Shown here piece after piece: positions 62,149 through 63,934 of a stretch of DNA of 63,934 nucleotides; positions within the stretch are counted from its first letter, which is position 1, and every line of letters begins with the position of its first letter. Both the position numbers and the translations under genes were made by a program. This DNA is from Porphyromonas sp. HMSC065F10 (lineage in GTDB: Bacteria > Bacteroidota > Bacteroidia > Bacteroidales > Porphyromonadaceae). The stretch is from positions 35,954 through 99,887 of the forward strand of contig NZ_KV793784.1 of the NCBI RefSeq assembly GCF_001808555.1, given 5' to 3'. The notes beneath the pieces were generated by a model. That model had not been told where the DNA came from, did no database searches, and was given only the letters and a program-made list of their open reading frames with translations.

Positions 62149-63801
62149 CTACCTCGATCTCCCGATCTTCATGATCTCGCCCTCGAAGTCTTTATTCTCC
62201 ACGAGGGACTTATTTTTCACCCGTGTCTTGTAGGTGTTGATCGTATTGACAGAGTAATTGAGGAAGTGTGCCACCTGCTCCGTCTTGGAGACCCCGACAC
62301 GGATCAGTGCGAAGATCCTCATCTCGGGGGTTAGCGGGTCACCGGGGAGGAGGGTCTGCTGCTCCTCAGGGGGGAAGAGGGCGTTGTACTCGGTGACAAA
62401 AGTGGGGAAGAGGTGGGTAAAGGTCTCGTCGAAGTCGGCGTACATATCTTTTCGCTCTCTCGTCACCTCACTCTGGCGGATCCGCTTCCGGATCGCATCG
62501 TACTGCTTGCTCTCTAAGCGCTGTCTGAGGAAGCGGTAGAGCTCCTCTTGCTCGTGGAAGTAAGCGCCCTGCCTGTAGAAGGAGGATCCGATGTATTCGT
62601 CCTTGATCGCATTGGCCTCCTCAAGTCGCTCATTGGAGAGCCGAAGGGCGCCATTGGCCTCCTCTATCTGTCTCGTCGCACGGCGTAGGTGGCGCATCTG
62701 GAGGATGATCACCACGATTGCTGCGACCAGCAGCAGACAGAGCAGTGAGGCCACTAAGGTGTAGGTGGTCATCTGACGTCGTCGTAGGTCAATCTGATGC
62801 ATCCTGCTCTGCTCGATCAGTGGGCGAATGTCACCTACGGCTACCTTTCGGTGCTTTGCGTCATAGTAATTGGCGTCCTCCATGGCGAGGTCGATGTACC
62901 TTGCTGCTCGGTCAATGTCGCCCATACGATAAAGCTCGCTTGCAAGACGGGCAAGCGAAGTGGTCTCGTGCGTACCGGTGATTAGGTCATACACGGCAGA
63001 TTGAGCCAGAGCTTCTACCGCTGCCATATCATCGTCCATAAGTGTGGCGGCTGTTCCCTTCAGTGACAGGAGTATGGCTCGGTCACGGTCCGTGATCGAC
63101 GACTGCCGGAGCAGCTCATCGATCGTCGAGAGTGCCTCACGGTACTGATGTAGGTGTAGCTGCTTATGGATCAGCGCATAGTAGTGGTCGTGAGATCCCT
63201 CAGGGGTAAGGGTGATCACCTCATCTGCCTCCTGAAGACCGGCAGAGCGGTACCTATGCGCCATCTCGTCATTGTGGTCGTTGTAGTCAGCGAGGTCGAG
63301 GAAGTACTTCATCCGGAGGAGATGGATGGCGATGGTCTCCTCCCCGTCCGGTGTGCTGTCGGGAGCTATCGCATCGATGGTCTCGCGTGCCTCGAGGAAG
63401 AGTCCTGCTGAGAGATAGCAGTAGGCGACCTCTATGCCGGCGCGACGTGAGGCACTCAAGTCCTTGAGCTGATGCCCCAGCTCCAGTGCCTTACGAGAGA
63501 AGTAAAGAGCGGAGTCAAAGCGGAAAGGTCTATACTCCTGTGCGAGCTCCAACGTGCTGCGATAGCGCTGCTCTAAGGGCACCTCCTCCTGCTCGGTGGT
63601 CTCTAATCTTGCGCGCAGCTCACCGAGACGCTCCTCCTTGAGCTCCATATAGTGAGAGCGTTGCTCAATCACTCGATCGAGGCTGTCAAGGGCAGAGATC
63701 GCAAACCGATCAACACCCTCAGACCGATGGCAAGCCACCGAGAGGGAGAGGACCGCAAGGATCCCCACCAGACCGATCACTATGGCTCTCAGCTTCTTCA
63801 T
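62149..63801 (-). CDS. susR: SusR-type membrane-spanning transcriptional regulator
   Basis: 550 residues, close to SusR of B. thetaiotaomicron. An N-terminal export segment (LRAIVIGLVGILAVLSLSVAC) leads to a periplasmic helical/TPR-like sensor (about 30-340, e.g. RPFRFDSALYFSRKALELG, EVAYCYLSAGLFLEA), then a membrane helix (about 343-366: TLVASLLCLLLVAAIVVIIL) and coiled coil. A cytoplasmic DUF6377-like part ends in a LuxR-type helix-turn-helix (about 490-530: EMRIFALIRVGVSKTEQVAHFLNYSVNTINTYKTRV). In the family it senses maltooligosaccharide and activates the sus genes. It lies on the same strand, 293 bp upstream of susB. Confidence 0.92.
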   Translation of the reverse strand: MKKLRAIVIGLVGILAVLSLSVACHRSEGVDRFAISALDSLDRVIEQRSHYMELKEERLGELRARLETTEQEEVPLEQRYRSTLELAQEYRPFRFDSALYFSRKALELGHQLKDLSASRRAGIEVAYCYLSAGLFLEARETIDAIAPDSTPDGEETIAIHLLRMKYFLDLADYNDHNDEMAHRYRSAGLQEADEVITLTPEGSHDHYYALIHKQLHLHQYREALSTIDELLRQSSITDRDRAILLSLKGTAATLMDDDMAAVEALAQSAVYDLITGTHETTSLARLASELYRMGDIDRAARYIDLAMEDANYYDAKHRKVAVGDIRPLIEQSRMHQIDLRRRQMTTYTLVASLLCLLLVAAIVVIILQMRHLRRATRQIEEANGALRLSNERLEEANAIKDEYIGSSFYRQGAYFHEQEELYRFLRQRLESKQYDAIRKRIRQSEVTRERKDMYADFDETFTHLFPTFVTEYNALFPPEEQQTLLPGDPLTPEMRIFALIRVGVSKTEQVAHFLNYSVNTINTYKTRVKNKSLVENKDFEGEIMKIGRSR

Positions 63802-63934
63802 ACGCTCTTACAAATATAGAGTTTTCTTAACACCAATGAAAATTCCCCGATACACCTCAATTCCGCATGAGGGTTGTCAGGTCTCACACAGGTAATAGGA
63901 TTGCCCCATTCATACGTATGCCTTTCGGGGGGGG
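63802..63934. other. right edge, upstream of susR
   Basis: 133 bp with no gene. The window ends in a run of eight Gs, which looks like a contig edge or a low-quality end rather than a feature. Confidence 0.5.

Noticed and set aside
63927-63934. G-run at the right edge
   Set aside because: Most likely a sequence or contig end; no feature can be supported.

Overview
The window reads as chromosome from an anaerobic member of the Bacteroidota, most likely a Porphyromonas-like Bacteroidales. The support is a SusR/SusB/SusC/SusD/SusE polysaccharide-uptake locus, a fused SecDF, an rseC-rnfBCDGEA operon, a PHP-containing DnaE, pyruvate phosphate dikinase, and many start-proximal TAnnTTTG boxes, which match the Bacteroidota -7 promoter consensus. 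GC content is moderate and codon choice looks even across the genes. I see no prophage, integrase, transposase or CRISPR array. Most of the window is housekeeping and central metabolism, transcribed mainly from the minus strand.

Layout, left to right. 1-2514: a partial glycogen branching enzyme and the agmatine-to-putrescine pair aguA-aguB. 2753-9400: biotin synthase, malate dehydrogenase (the first plus-strand gene), an AAA-type ATPase, mutY, prs and galE. 9554-15923: the Rnf ion-translocating ferredoxin:NAD oxidoreductase operon, headed by an rseC-like gene and closed by a strong terminator. 16302-25364: trxA, dnaE, ligA, a SIMPL-domain gene, a YihY-family membrane protein and the RNase P RNA gene. 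25381-25630: a small inverted-repeat element and hairpins. 25653-35962: an MFS transporter, then nine closely packed minus-strand genes (PDZ protein, GH125 mannosidase, DUF3256 protein, coiled-coil protein, aroQ, pyk, O-methyltransferase, rbfA, FtsX-like permease). 36358-50908: a HerA-like ATPase, secDF, a small outer-membrane barrel, a DUF3108-like protein, ppdK, a formate/nitrite channel, IMP dehydrogenase, a GNAT acetyltransferase, a DUF2795 protein and a CvrA-type antiporter. 50999-53800: tRNA-Lys(CTT), an endonuclease/exonuclease/phosphatase-fold protein and pepD. 53895-63801: a compact sus operon (susB-susC-susD-susE) preceded by a susR-type regulator on the same strand.

The most unusual features are these. 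(i) Four intergenic arrays of a 16-bp near-palindrome are repeated with an exact 22-bp period, near 2621, 16088, 36150 and 45846. (ii) RnfG carries two tandem FMN-binding domains whose signature motifs have decayed in complementary ways. (iii) The DUF3108-like gene reads through the neighbouring terminator and 204 bp antisense into the facing outer-membrane protein gene, probably after a one-base change in a C4 tract. (iv) A MITE-like inverted-repeat element abuts the rnpB promoter. (v) A structured inverted repeat precedes the AAA ATPase gene. No wholly new multi-gene system is evident. The 22-bp array family is the best candidate for an undescribed element.
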